The notes under the pieces were generated by a model. The model made no database searches. It saw only the letters and a program-made list of their open reading frames with translations, and was not told where the DNA came from. A stretch of 64,000 nt of DNA from Talpa occidentalis. Lineage: Eukaryota > Chordata > Mammalia > Eulipotyphla > Talpidae. Of this stretch, positions 47,738 through 58,245 are shown in pieces (positions within the stretch are counted from its first letter, which is position 1; each line of letters begins with the position of its first letter). The translations under genes and the position numbers were made by a program. The DNA lies in assembly GCF_014898055.3 (NCBI RefSeq), contig NW_023601543.1, positions 12,299,314-12,363,313 of the forward strand, read 5' to 3'.

Positions 47738-47784
<47 letters not shown>
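47738..47784. repeat. (CT)n microsatellite
   Basis: About 23 CT units after a pyrimidine-rich lead-in from 47700. Confidence 0.95.
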
Positions 47785-47787
<3 letters not shown>

Positions 47788-47929
47788 CTTCCTCATTGCC
47801 AGTGAGAATTATTGTAGGACTGACTGCTCCAGCTCAACTATTTCCCTGCTAGTGTGCCCACTGGATTTGGTTCTGTGACAATGGCATTATTTGGAGCTCA
47901 GCTGGGAGGTGCAGCAGTTAGTAGGGTGG

Positions 47930-48410
47930 CGGGAGAAAGCACAGGATTGGAAGTTGGATACACCAATGCTACACAGTCCTGGTTCTGGCACCTCATGACC
48001 TTGGACACATGTGCACATCTCTAAGATGGGGGTAAAAGTACCAAGCTCGGGACCTCCCTGGTGGCTCAAGGGGTTAACCACTGCACTATGAGGCAATTCA
48101 TAGCCTGTGCAGCACAAGTTCGATCCCTGGGCTGGCCAGGGAGCTGACCCACATGGCGAGGCAGACCTTTCCTGTCTCGCCCGCTGCTCCCCTCAGCAGT
48201 GTATTTCAGTCAGTCTGCCTGTTCTGCTCCCCACTCTGTCTCTAGTGAATCCTCTCACCCCTGCACCTCTAGCCTGTACCATAGTTCTTGTATGCAAAAA
48301 TAAATATATCTTTTTTAAAAAGTACCAAGTTCATGGGGCTGTTGTGATGGTTAAATGAGGTAACATGATAAAGTATGCTTAGTACAGTCCTGGCAGGAAG
48401 TGCGTAATAA
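47930..48410 (+). repeat. MIR interrupted by the SINE at 48049-48316
   Basis: The left half (GAAAGCACAGGATTGGAAGT, TGGTTCTGGCACCTCATGAC, AAGATGGGGGTAAAAGTACC) and right half (GGGGCTGTTGTGATGGTTAA, ATGAGGTAACATGATAAAGT) are continuous once the SINE is removed. Confidence 0.85.
48049..48316 (+). repeat. tRNA-derived SINE splitting a MIR
   Basis: Full-length copy. The 15-bp duplication AAAAGTACCAAGCTC / AAAAGTACCAAGTTC (48034-48048, 48317-48331) is MIR sequence. Confidence 0.93.
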
Positions 48411-49099
48411 ATGGGGAATCTGTCTCTATGTGCAGGCAAAGACTCTAGAGGTTACATTTTGGGGAAGGGAGGCGTCTGTGACTGGGATGGGGCAGTGGAA
48501 GGACTACTGGTTTGGTGGGCAAAGTTCTATTTCATGTCCTGGTTGGTGGCTACAAGGGTTTTCATGTAGTAAGTCACTGAGCCATACATTTGCTTTATGT
48601 GATTTTTTTTTTATATCTGAGTTTTATTTTGTTAAAAAATTACAATAAAGAAAGAAATAAGTAAATATTTATCCTCGGAAGAGAGAGAGGACAGAGGGAA
48701 CAGGGCTGGGAGGAAACCATTACAGGGCTGACCTGGGGCAGAGGAGATGAGGAGGAGAAAATGCAGTGCTAGAAGGGATTCTCTCCATGCTCAGGGTCGG
48801 GAGGTCAAAGGGCCGTACAGATGCAGGCAGGTAGCTGGTATCAGAGGGATCCAGCCAGCAACCAACATGGGGTGCAAGGAAGTCTGGGAGGCAGCACTAT
48901 GTATAGACACACACCCCCACTAGCAAGTTTATTGCCGGGAAGCGGTGACCAGAGTCCCCTGTGGGGAAATTCAGGTCGTAAGAGGATGCACCAGGGCCCC
49001 AGGTGAGCAGAGCCTGAGCAAGGCGGCGTGGGTGCTGAGTGACCTGAGCTTGAACTTGAATTCCCTTGCACAAGGACAGGAAGTGGGTTCGCTCCGCTG

Positions 49100-49750
49100 A
49101 TGCCTGTCTTGCCCTCGGACTCAAGAGCACAGATGACGTCCTACTTTGCTCTGAGGAAACCTCTCCTCATTCTACCTGTCACTCAGGTTCACTACTTCTG
49201 TCTCCTTATATGTTCCCTTCTCTTGGCCAGTCCCTTAAATGTGCTTCCTGGGGTTCGCCCAGCACCTGTTACCTTACCTGCCCCCCTCCTTGGTAAGTGC
49301 AGCCACTCCCGTAGCTTCTCTGTGCCAGAGCTTGCCAACTCTCTGCCTACAATTCTGCGTCTTCCTTAGGCTCACACTCTGTCTCTAACTTCTTCTTTTT
49401 TAAAGATTTATTTTATTTATACAAGAATGGGGGTACAGACCAGATGCGCGGGAGGGTGAGAAGATTCACCAAAGACAGAGCGGGGAACAGAACAGGCAGA
49501 CTGACGAAACACACTGCTGAGGGGAGCAGCGGGTGAGACAGAAGAGGTCTGCTTCGCCATGTGGGTTGCTCCGAGGCCGGCGGGGATTGAACCGGCACTG
49601 CAGAGGCTGCGGACAGCTTCACGGTGCTGCGCTCAACCGCCTGCGCCACCAGGGAAGGGCCTGTCTCTAAGTTCTTAATCCGGCTGTCCCCACCTGGATG
49701 TCCAGAGGTGCACAGGTTCCACTTGCCCTCACCTGACTGTGAACTTTAGA
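49100..49750 (+). repeat. L2-like pyrimidine-rich fragment interrupted by a SINE
   Basis: CTCCTCATTCTACCTGTCAC and, after the SINE at 49395-49660, CCCACCTGGATGTCCAGAGG resemble L2 ORF2-end sequence. Weak. Confidence 0.45.
49395..49660 (-). repeat. tRNA-derived SINE inserted in L2-like sequence, antisense
   Basis: Antisense copy (GCTCAACCGCCTGCGCCACC). Duplication CTGTCTCTAACTTCTT / CTGTCTCTAAGTTCTT at 49379-49394 and 49661-49676. Confidence 0.92.
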
Positions 49751-50440
49751 GCGTGCCAATCAGATCTTGCTCCAACACCCAGCAGGAGTGAGCCCTGGGC
49801 CCCTGCCAGTGCCCTCACCCCAGATGCAGAGCTCCCCACTCCATCCTGTCACCACTACAAGTCCCAAATGGGCAACTTCAGGAACCCCTGTCTCTTACCG
49901 TGATTCAGACCTCACATTCACATCCCAACGTTGCTCTCCTGGAACTATCCCCTGGGCTCCCTTGCTTGAGACCTGCCCCCTGTTATAGCAGCTCCTCATT
50001 GGCTCCACCCGATCTAGGTTCCAATGCCAGCCCACGTGCTTGGTGTTCCTTTTCTATTTGCCCCAGTCCTGCAATTAGGAACTAGACACCCGTGCCAGAT
50101 GCTCTCCCTGAGTTTCCAGGCTCTGCTGCTACCCTCCCACCAGAGGTTATGGGGGACACTCTCTGCTGCCTGACTGCTACTTAGAGCTTCGCTCTGGCGC
50201 TCACAGGGACTCTGGCCCAGGCTTTGTAGAAGGAACAGACGGCTGCTGTGGTGGGACATGCTCCACAGATGTCAGCTGAAGGAGTGACAGCGCTTGTGCG
50301 AAGGACGACTGCGTCTATAGCCAAGCAGCGCCGTGGCTTGCCAGTGATAGGTAATAAGAAAAATAACAAATCCTAGTCCCAGCCCTCCCCTGCCCCACCC
50401 AAACCTGTCTCTACAGAGAACCAGAGGCTGTTTTGTGGGT

Positions 50441-50708
50441 TTTTTAAAAAAGATTTATTTATGCATACAAGAGCTGGGGTACAGGCCAGAGGTGCATGGG
50501 GGGAGGTGAGAGGATTCACCAGAGACAGAGTGGGGAGCAGAAGAGGCAGACTGACTGAAATACACTGCCGAGGGGAGCAGCAGGCAAGACCGGAGGGGTC
50601 TGCGGCGCCATGTGGGTAGCTCCTTGGCCGGGGTTCGAACTCGTGCTGCAGTGGCTGCAGATAGCTTCATAGGCTGCAACTTAACCCTTTGTGCCACCAG
50701 GGAGGCCC
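50441..50708 (-). repeat. tRNA-derived SINE, antisense
   Basis: Full-length antisense copy ending TGTGCCACCAGGGAGGCCCC. I could not find a clear target duplication. Confidence 0.9.
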
Positions 50709-50830
50709 CCTCATTACAGTTTTGAGTTGAATTTTCCTAATGACTTATAATGCTGAGCATCTTTTCAAATGCTCGTTGGCTATTTGTGTGTCGTCTTTGG
50801 TGTAGATTGCTTGCTTTCTTTATGATTTTC
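50709..50830 (-). repeat. L1 fragment, antisense
   Basis: CCTAATGACTTATAATGCTG AGCATCTTTTCAAATGCTCG and TTGGCTATTTGTGTGTCGTC follow the antisense L1 ORF2 end. Confidence 0.6.
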
Positions 50831-50849
50831 CTCCTGCTCTGTCTCCTGG

Positions 50850-52080
50850 TTTTCTTCCTACTAATCTCTTACACACAACGCCCCATTCTTTCTGTGTAAT
50901 CTCCTTCATGGGCTCCTTCTGCTCTGTCTGCTCCCCCTCAAATTTGATCTATCTTAGGGTGCTTATCCTCAATATTCTTTTGTTGTCCCTCCACACAGAT
51001 TGCCTTTGGGTGAGCTCATCCACCCCATGGCTTCACCTCTGTCTCCAAGCTGGCAACTCCCAGATCTTCATCGTCAGCCGTGATCTCTTTCCTGGGCTCC
51101 AGGCCCATATATCCAGCTGCCTCCTGCATGGTTCTGCTCAGGTGTCTTATGGCACCTCACACATTCAACGTGCCCAAACAGCACTCACCCCACTTCCCCC
51201 ATTCTAGACCTTCCCCCCCACTCAGTCACAGGTCCCAAACCCTGGAGTCTTCTGTGGTTACTCACTCCCAATTTCTAGTCAGTCACAGTAGCCTCTGGAT
51301 TTTACTTGTGGATCTTTTCAAACAGACCATTAGCCCAACAAAGACTGAAAATGTTGGATTACTTTTTGGTCTAGCACTCTGCATAATTAGCAACTCAAAT
51401 AAAGCGTGTTCAGAAAATGTTGTCAGTTGGACTGGGTACTCAGGCTGCCTGAGATCTACCCCCTAGTTCAGGGTTCAGAGAGAAGTTTCACTTCTCTCCA
51501 TCTTGCTACCCTCCTCTAGTCCGTTCTCTCCCTCACGACCCCTCACCCAGGCTGCTACAAGAGCCTCCACATTGGGCTCCTTGCCTCCAGCCCTGTTGTC
51601 CTGAAATCTACTCTCTATGCTGATAACAGGGCTCCCTTCCAGAAGCACAGCTCTGACCATGTTGCATGCAGTTTAAAAACTCTTCAATGTTTCCCCTTTG
51701 AGTACACAGACAGACTAAAATTTAAAGTCATAAGAAAATATTGATGATTCTTTGTGATTTGGCCCACGCTTCTCTTCCAGGCTCATTTATTATCCCTCCA
51801 GCTGCACTAAACTATCTGCCAGGCCAAGAACACACTAGACTTATTGCCCCCTGACCCTTTGTTCATGTTCTTATTCCGTCTGTCTAGGATGAGCCAGCTC
51901 TACCTTGTTCGCCTTCTGCCCCACAACCTGAACAACTAACAAACCTTAATTCTCCAAAATTCAGTATCAGTATAATCTCCTGAGTGGGGCTTTACTTTCC
52001 TGGGCCGTCGTCACTCAATTCCATTTCATTCCTCTAGCCCTCACTCAGCTCCCGTTACGTGTCATGCAGTGCCATGCATA
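50850..52080 (+). mobile_element. L2 LINE, 3' part of ORF2 region and 3' UTR, degraded
   Basis: In order: CTCCAGGCCCATATATCCAG, ATTCAACGTGCCCAAACAGC, CTACAAGAGCCTCCACATTG, AAAAACTCTTCAATGTTTCC, GTGATTTGGCCCACGCTTCT, GCACTAAACTATCTGCCAGG. This is the L2 sense order over about 1.2 kb. Frames are broken. Confidence 0.7.
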
Positions 52081-52290
52081 AGAGTGATGATGATGAAGGA
52101 CACAGGCCCTGCCCTGAAGGAGCGTATAGTACGGTGGGGTGGGGGGATGCCAAGATTGTGGTAAATGTTGTAGGGAGGCCTTTGTACAAAAGGCGATAGA
52201 AACAACTAAAAGACCGTCAACAAACCTGCCCAGAGGAGTCAGGGAAAGATGGTCATGTGACAGAGGGGATGCAGAAGAAAGAGTGGGATT

Positions 52291-52567
52291 TATTTTTTTT
52301 AAGATTTATTTATTTATTTATGCACACAAGAGCTGGAGTGTAGGCCAGAGGTGTAGGAGGGTGAGAGGACTCACCAGAGACAGAGTGGGGAGCAAAATAG
52401 GCAGATTGACTGAAATACACTGCTGAGGGGAGCAGCGGGCGAGACAGGAGAGGGCTGCTGCGCTATGTGGGTTGCTCCCTGGCTGGCCGCGGATTGAACT
52501 CATGCTGCAGAGGCTGTGGATTGCTTCAGGGTGCTGTGCTTAACCCCTTGCGCCACCAGCAAGGCCC
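52291..52567 (-). repeat. tRNA-derived SINE, antisense
   Basis: Full-length antisense copy from TTTAAGATTTATTTATTT to CTTGCGCCACCAGCAAGGCCC. No clear duplication. Confidence 0.9.
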
Positions 52568-52679
52568 TACTTTGGGAATCTTATCACTCAGTGCCGGGGT
52601 GGAAGAGCAATGAGAAAAGAGATAGTGCCTTCGTATGAACCTTTGACCCTCCCAAGTGACAGCTCTTTATTTCAGTTAA

Positions 52680-52985
52680 TATTTTGCAATATTTGCTCGG
52701 TATTACATTTTATCTATCTATCCACTCCTCAATCCAGCCATCAATCCATCTTATTTTTTGGATTCATCTCAAAAAAACTGCAGACATGAGTACACTTTGC
52801 TCCTAGACACGTAGCTTTCATATCATTTACTAGATTGTAAAACTGGTTTATTATTCTTTCTTCGAGGTAAAAACTTACACGCAGGAAATGCACAAATCTC
52901 AAATGTGCCATTTGATGAGTTTTATTTTGATGAGGATACACTTGTATGTCACAAACTCCCCTCATAACCAGGATACTTGAGTGAC
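52680..52985 (-). repeat. Old L1 3' end, antisense
   Basis: CTGCAGACATGAGTACACTT, GAAATGCACAAATCTCAAAT, GATGAGTTTTATTTTGATGA and CATAACCAGGATAC match the antisense L1 3' UTR word order. Confidence 0.65.
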
Positions 52986-53146
52986 TTCTGCTCCCTGTGG
53001 CCGACTCATCTGAATGGCTGGACTGTTAGGTCCCCTGACTAAGAAGCAAATGCATTTTCAGGGGCTGTTCAGGTTAACACTTGTGAATGGAACAGACGTT
53101 AAGAGTAGAAAGAGCTAGCGTGGTATATGGACTAGAACAGAATTCT

Positions 53147-53340
53147 TTTTAAAAAAGATTATTTATGTGTACAAGAACTGGGGTACGGGGCCCGGAGGGG
53201 GGTGAGGCAGGCAAGACAGAAGAGGTCTGCTGCACCATATGGGTTGGCTCCCTGTCTGGGGATTGAACTTGTGCTGCAGTGGTTACCAATAGCTTCACAG
53301 TGCTGAGACTTAACCCCTTGCGCCACCAGGGAGGCCCCTG
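53147..53340 (-). repeat. tRNA-derived SINE, internally deleted, antisense
   Basis: Lacks about 75 bp between the tail side (GTACGGGGCCCGGAGGG) and AGGCAAGACAGAAGAGG. Duplication GAACAGAATTCT at 53135-53146 and 53341-53352. Confidence 0.9.
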
Positions 53341-53352
53341 GAACAGAATTCT

Positions 53353-54534
53353 AAATGCTAGACATACTCGATCTTCTCTAGGGTAGAAGGAACACTCAGC
53401 TGCAGACAACCTCAGAGGTTGGGGAGTGGGAGAGAAGAAAATGGCCTGAGAGTTGTCAGGTTGAAATTCAAGTGTACAGAGTCAAGCTTTGCTAAATCTA
53501 GAATTGCAGTATTTTCAACTGACTGGGGGAAGGTTGACCTTTCAACTTACTGTGAGAAAAGTGTGAATGGTTCAGGGAGGGCCTGGCTAGGAGGGTGGGG
53601 GGCACCCAGAAGACAGGCCTCCAGCCCAGGGGCACCCAGGACTTTGTGAAGTCCTTGGTCCTCAGGTGTACGTCCACCCTCCCCCTGCTGCTAACCCAGG
53701 ACCCAGGACGGCTCCTCCTCAAAGCCTAGCCACTTACGTAATGCTCTTTCCGATCTTTTCCAAAATATCTGAAATTTGGGCTTCTCACAAGGTCCAAGGG
53801 CCCTTCCCTCCCGGTCTCAGCGATTCAGGGAGGTCCGCTGCCCTGGGTATTACAGAAGGAGTTCTGTCTTGGAGAGAACTGAAGGCTCGCATGTGTTTAA
53901 GGTCAGGACTTTATATAGCAAGCCAGGCACTCCCTTCCCGCCTCACAGGCACAAGTCCCAAGCTGCCCAGAAGATGCCCCCACCCAGGCCGCCTATCTTT
54001 AGCGTGGCCGTGCTGACAGCCCGAGCGAACCAAGTGGGTCAGATGCCACGGCCAAGGGTAGGGGACATCTCCTCCACGGTGGCTACTGACCCACAAAACA
54101 AATGTCGAGTGTGGGTCACACAGAATTATCAAAGGCCACTTCTGTTGGCAGCGATTGCTTCTTGAGGAAAGATCAGGTGGTAGAGCCCTGTTTTTCCTTC
54201 CAGCGGCCCACACTAGAGAATTAAGAACTCAGGCCACAACCCTCGATTCCACAATGCAGTCTTTTCTACAAATAGGCGGCGTTTTAAGAAACGCGGCTCT
54301 TTAAGAAAGAGGGAGGGTAGGCATAGGGCAGAGAGAGGGAGGCAGCGGGAGGGAAGGAAATAGAGGAGGCAGCTGAAAAAGAAAAAAGGGGACAAGAGCT
54401 GGGGGTGGACAGCAAGGAAAGCCTGGGAACAAGAGCGTGGAAGACAAAACAGTAAATGGGGAGATAGGAAAATATAAAAAGAGAGGGAGGGAAAATGAAA
54501 CAGAAAATCAGAGCAGCAGCCAGGCCAACTCCTT
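53353..54534. other. Intergenic; purine-rich tract
   Basis: Unique-looking sequence. 54300-54500 is strongly GA-rich on the plus strand, which explains the 149-codon Phe/Leu/Ser-rich frame on the minus strand. Confidence 0.6.
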
Positions 54535-54650
54535 AATTTTATTGAGGGGAAAACTGACTCCCAGGGAGAAGTGATTTGGCCAAAGTTCAGTGGCTGGTTA
54601 ATGCTTGAGCAGAGGCTGAAAGTCAGGTCTCCAGGCTCCCAGGCCAGGGG
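54535..54650 (+). repeat. MIR fragment
   Basis: GGAAAACTGACTCCCAGGGA, GTGATTTGGCCAAAGTTCAG and TGGCTGGTTAATG match the MIR core. Confidence 0.7.
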
Positions 54651-55414
54651 CGCGTCCAGCACAGCACAGGCAGCCTACATGTCAGAGTCTTGGGCTCGTC
54701 CTGACGTCATTTATTCAGACGAGAAGTTTTAGGATGAATCTGAACTTAGCGAGGAAAGCAGAAAGCCCCAGGCCCCACATGACCCTGTCCAGGCAACCGA
54801 GAGACGAGGTGTCTCCAGATCCAGAAATCTCAGGTTCACAAGGTACTCAGGAGTCACGGGGTACCTGAGAGAGGTTTTCTGGGGTCACAGGGTTGACTGA
54901 GATGTTCCTTGAAGTTGCCTGGGGAAGGCTTCCCTTGCTGAGAAGGCAGAACCTGAACCTCGAGTGCACCCCTGCCCCCCCTCCCAAGCACATCCATCTG
55001 TGTGTCCACTGGCAGCTCCGAGCACAGAGCTGGAAATGAGAACCCCCAGCGTTCCGGGAGCCTTGGAGGCCAGACAGGTTAAGTCTCCTTGCACAAGCTG
55101 ACCCTTGGCTCATTTTGGGCTCTCGGCTCTGCCAGTCTGGACTGAGAGAGCTCCAGGCCCTCTTCAGGGGTGTCTTTCTGTTCCAGCTTCTCAATCCTGA
55201 CTACTTCACAAAGTACTTTGTGGTGGCCCCAAAGAATCTGGCGATTTGCTAGGAAGCCTAGTCTCACTTCACCCTTTCCACAGTGTTTGTTTAATCAATT
55301 AATTTTAATGACATACCATCATTTCACAGTCTTGTTCATATTTTGACAGTACAGGACTTTTCCCCTTAGGTGTGGTCTCCATAGTTCTCCCACCACCAAA
55401 GCACCCATAATTCC

Positions 55415-55829
55415 TGTAAGGGGCAGGAATGACACAGTGCAGGTTTTCTGATCCCATGCAGACCGGGTAAAGGAGGAGTCAGAGTCCTCAGTGGTTTTGC
55501 AGGTTTTTATTGGGATTACCAGGCACACGGCAGGCAGGGGCACTGGGGGGCCGGGACGCTGGCAGGCCTCCCAGCCCCCAGCAGGTCTTCACTCTGGGCT
55601 CTCCGGCCTTCTCTCGGCTTCTCTGCTTTTGCTTCTCTCTCGGCTTCTGCTGGCGTCCCCATGACGCCGCCCTTAAAAGCACAGTCTCAGCCCAGGTGAA
55701 TCCCATCCACCTAGGCCCACACCCTACTCCAGGTGCCCGCCATCAGGCATGCATTCAGGACCGCAAGGATCCACCATCTATCCTGATGGCGGGAGGGCAG
55801 AAAAGCCTGACATTTTTCCTTACCCTACA
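55415..55829 (-). mobile_element. Solo or isolated LTR of the same ERV family (antisense)
   Basis: 415 bp, colinear with the LTR at 21918 along its length: TGTAAGGGGCAGGAAT at the left, the CAGAGTCCTCAG and GTTTTTATTGG poly(A)-signal region, the CTT-rich stretch, and GCCGCCCTTAAAAGC, ending TACCCTACA. It is clearly diverged from that copy. No matching flanking duplication is visible. The right flank (GTCCTCCACCAC) resembles the polypurine side of the provirus, so a scrap of interior may remain. Confidence 0.85.
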
Positions 55830-55936
55830 GTCCTCCACCACAATCCAATGATATTCACAAACTTTTGATTGAGCTTTGCCAGGGCTGGATATAATTAGGC
55901 ATGGAACCAGAGGTTCCTAAAATCTGCCATATGCCC

Positions 55937-55966
55937 ATACACACACACACACACACACACACACAT
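55937..55966. repeat. (AC)n microsatellite
   Basis: About 14 AC units between the two inverted LTRs at 55415 and 56371. Confidence 0.93.
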
Positions 55967-56370
55967 CCATACACATGTGTAGAAAATGCTTTTGATCCAC
56001 AAGTCTTATACAGAAAAGCTGCTTATAGTGAAGTTTCTTTAAAAGCTCTCTTCTAGGGAGCATTTATCTTCTCAGTGGTAAATCTGGATTTAATTCCCAC
56101 TCAGCCTCAACAAACCATTCTACACAAGTTTCTTCAGTCTCCATTGTTTGCATCTGAAAATTCTGTGGGTCTTCTTTTAGTTCAATCCTAGCACCTGGGC
56201 TTTAAGTGGGGTGATCTGGGGAGACGGTTAAATTGACAAAAAGGATGTGCTGTGACTGAGTACTGAGATGTCCTAGGTGGCAGAAATCTGAGTATAGTGA
56301 CCAGCAAACAATAGATGCTCAATAAATATTTGCAGAGTGATCTATAAGGGTTCTTCAGCGTCTATCAGCC

Positions 56371-56795
56371 TGTAGGGTAAGCAAAAAGGTATCAGGCTTT
56401 TCTGCCCTCCTGCCATTAGGCATAATGACGGATCCTTGCGGTCCTGAACTCATGCCTGATGGCGGGCACCTGGAGTAGGGTGTGGGCATAGGTAGATGGG
56501 ATTCACCTGGGCTGAGACTGGGCTTTTAAGGGCGGCATCACGGGGATGCCAGCAGAAGCCGAGAGAGAAGCAAGAGAAGCAGAAGCCAAGAGAAGGCGAA
56601 GCCAAGAGAAGGCCAGAGAGCCCAGAGTGAAGACCTGCTGGGGCCTGCCAGCCTCCCAGCCCCCCAGCGCCCCTGCCTGCGTGTACCTGGTAATCCCAAT
56701 AAAAACCTGCAAAACCACTGAGGACTCTGACTCCTCCTTTACCCGGTCTGCTGGATCCTAGAGTTTCGCTCAGTGTCCCCATTCCTGCCCTTACA
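56371..56795 (+). mobile_element. Solo or isolated LTR of the same ERV family (sense)
   Basis: 425 bp, TGTAGGGTAAGC to CCCTTACA, the reverse orientation of the 55415 copy. It shows CTTTTAAGGGCGG as the TATA-like box, a GA-rich stretch (about 56550-56630) and AATAAA at 56698-56703. No target duplication is visible (CAGCC left, AATGC right). Confidence 0.85.
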
Positions 56796-57039
56796 AATGC
56801 ACAGTATTTTGTGTGTGCCTGACTTCCCAAGTTGTAATCACTGAAGGAAGATGCCATCTGATTCCTTGGGGCCAGAAAGCTTAGATCTGAATGTTGACAC
56901 TTCAGCTGTGTTCTTTTACATTAGCTTTTTCTCAATCTAATGTTTTGATCCATAAAAAATGATCTAGGGATACTTACCACAAACTTCTGGAACTTAATGG
57001 TTTAAAAGAGGGGGGCTAGGGGGAGGGAGGGTTGTTATC

Positions 57040-57140
57040 CCTAGTTTATATTCAAAGAAACTGAGGGTCAAGAGATGCCACTGTCATTAAAGGGAAGAGC
57101 CAGGATTTGAACCTATCAATTGTTCTGACTAACTCCAAAG
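57040..57140 (+). repeat. MIR fragment
   Basis: AAACTGAGGGTCAAGAGATG and AGCCAGGATTTGAACC are MIR words. Confidence 0.7.
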
Positions 57141-57159
57141 GCTGTGTTCTTTCATTTAC

Positions 57160-57345
57160 ACTCGTGATTGTTAACCTTGGCTGTATATTAGAATCACCTG
57201 GGGAGCTCTAAGGTCTCCCAATGCCCAGGCCCCACCCTCGGCCAATTAAAATAGAGTCCTTGGGGGTGAGGTCCGGGTGTGAGTAGGTTTTAAAAGCTCC
57301 CCAGGTGATTCTAACATTTAGCAGTAAAACCACTGCCGTCTACCA
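57160..57345. repeat. MER5A-type DNA transposon relic (hAT-Charlie)
   Basis: ATTAGAATCACCTGGGGAGC at the left is mirrored by GCTCCCCAGGTGATTCTAAC at the right. The interior CCCAGGCCCCACCC fits MER5A. Confidence 0.8.
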
Positions 57346-58210
57346 TGTTGTTTCCTAGGCACATTGTGCCGGCACCCATGTGAATACCACCATTAGGCTC
57401 TCTATATTTTTAACATGGTTGCTTCAAAGAGCAAGACTGAAGTTATTTAAGGGACTAACATCAAACAAATGGTAATAGAGAGAAGTAAACCCGCAGCTTC
57501 CTGTTTTAATGGGGGACATGAGGGCAGCCACTAACTCCTCCCTAACTTTTACCCCTGGAAGCATCCATAGTTAATTTCTCTAAACCATGTAGTTCCTGTC
57601 ATCTTTAGTTCCACAGGACAAGCTTGACTTCTCTTCCCAGTGAACAGACTACAGGTAAGCCCTGAACTGTCGTCGCTGTGGTGTTTTCTATGATAAAAGT
57701 CTTGGGAGATTTGTTTCTTTCTAGACAGGTGGCACAAGATGGCGACTGAGAGGTTGGCCTGGGTAAATATGAATCTGTATAGGTTCCTTCATGGATTCTT
57801 CTGGCTGGTCTTTATCTGGGAGAGCTCCTTATAAAATGTTTTCCAAACTAGGAACAGACACGATGCAACTGAGAAAATAATTTGTATATTAGCAGGAGGT
57901 GTAAATCCCGAAGAGCCCATTGAAAAACTGACAAAATCTGAGTCAATGGGAAGTTGTAAAACCCAGCCCTATGAGAACAAAGGGTCCAGCCATATGGAAT
58001 AGCTTATCAGGGGCCCAGCCTTAGAGCCCAGAGCCGGCATGAGAACAGCACGGGCTCCGAGGAGAAACACCTCTATCTGTTCGAGAAGTCAGCAAGTGTT
58101 TGGGGGGTGGGGGGTGGAAGAGCTGAAAGATGATTAAATCAAATCCTCCAAAGATGGGCGAGTTGGGCTAAGTAGCGTCTTCCTGTTCTTACCACGCTTT
58201 CCAGTTTTCC

Positions 58211-58245
58211 TGGGGGTGGGGGTGGGGGTGGGGGTGGGGGTGGGC
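58211..58245. repeat. (TGGGGG)n minisatellite, potential G-quadruplex
   Basis: Five TGGGGG units followed by TGGGCGG. Six G-runs with single-base loops can fold as a plus-strand G-quadruplex. Confidence 0.9.

Noticed and set aside
54213..54662. 149-codon minus-strand frame rich in Phe, Leu and Ser
   Set aside because: It is the shadow of a plus-strand GA-rich tract, so composition explains both the openness and the hydrophobic residues.
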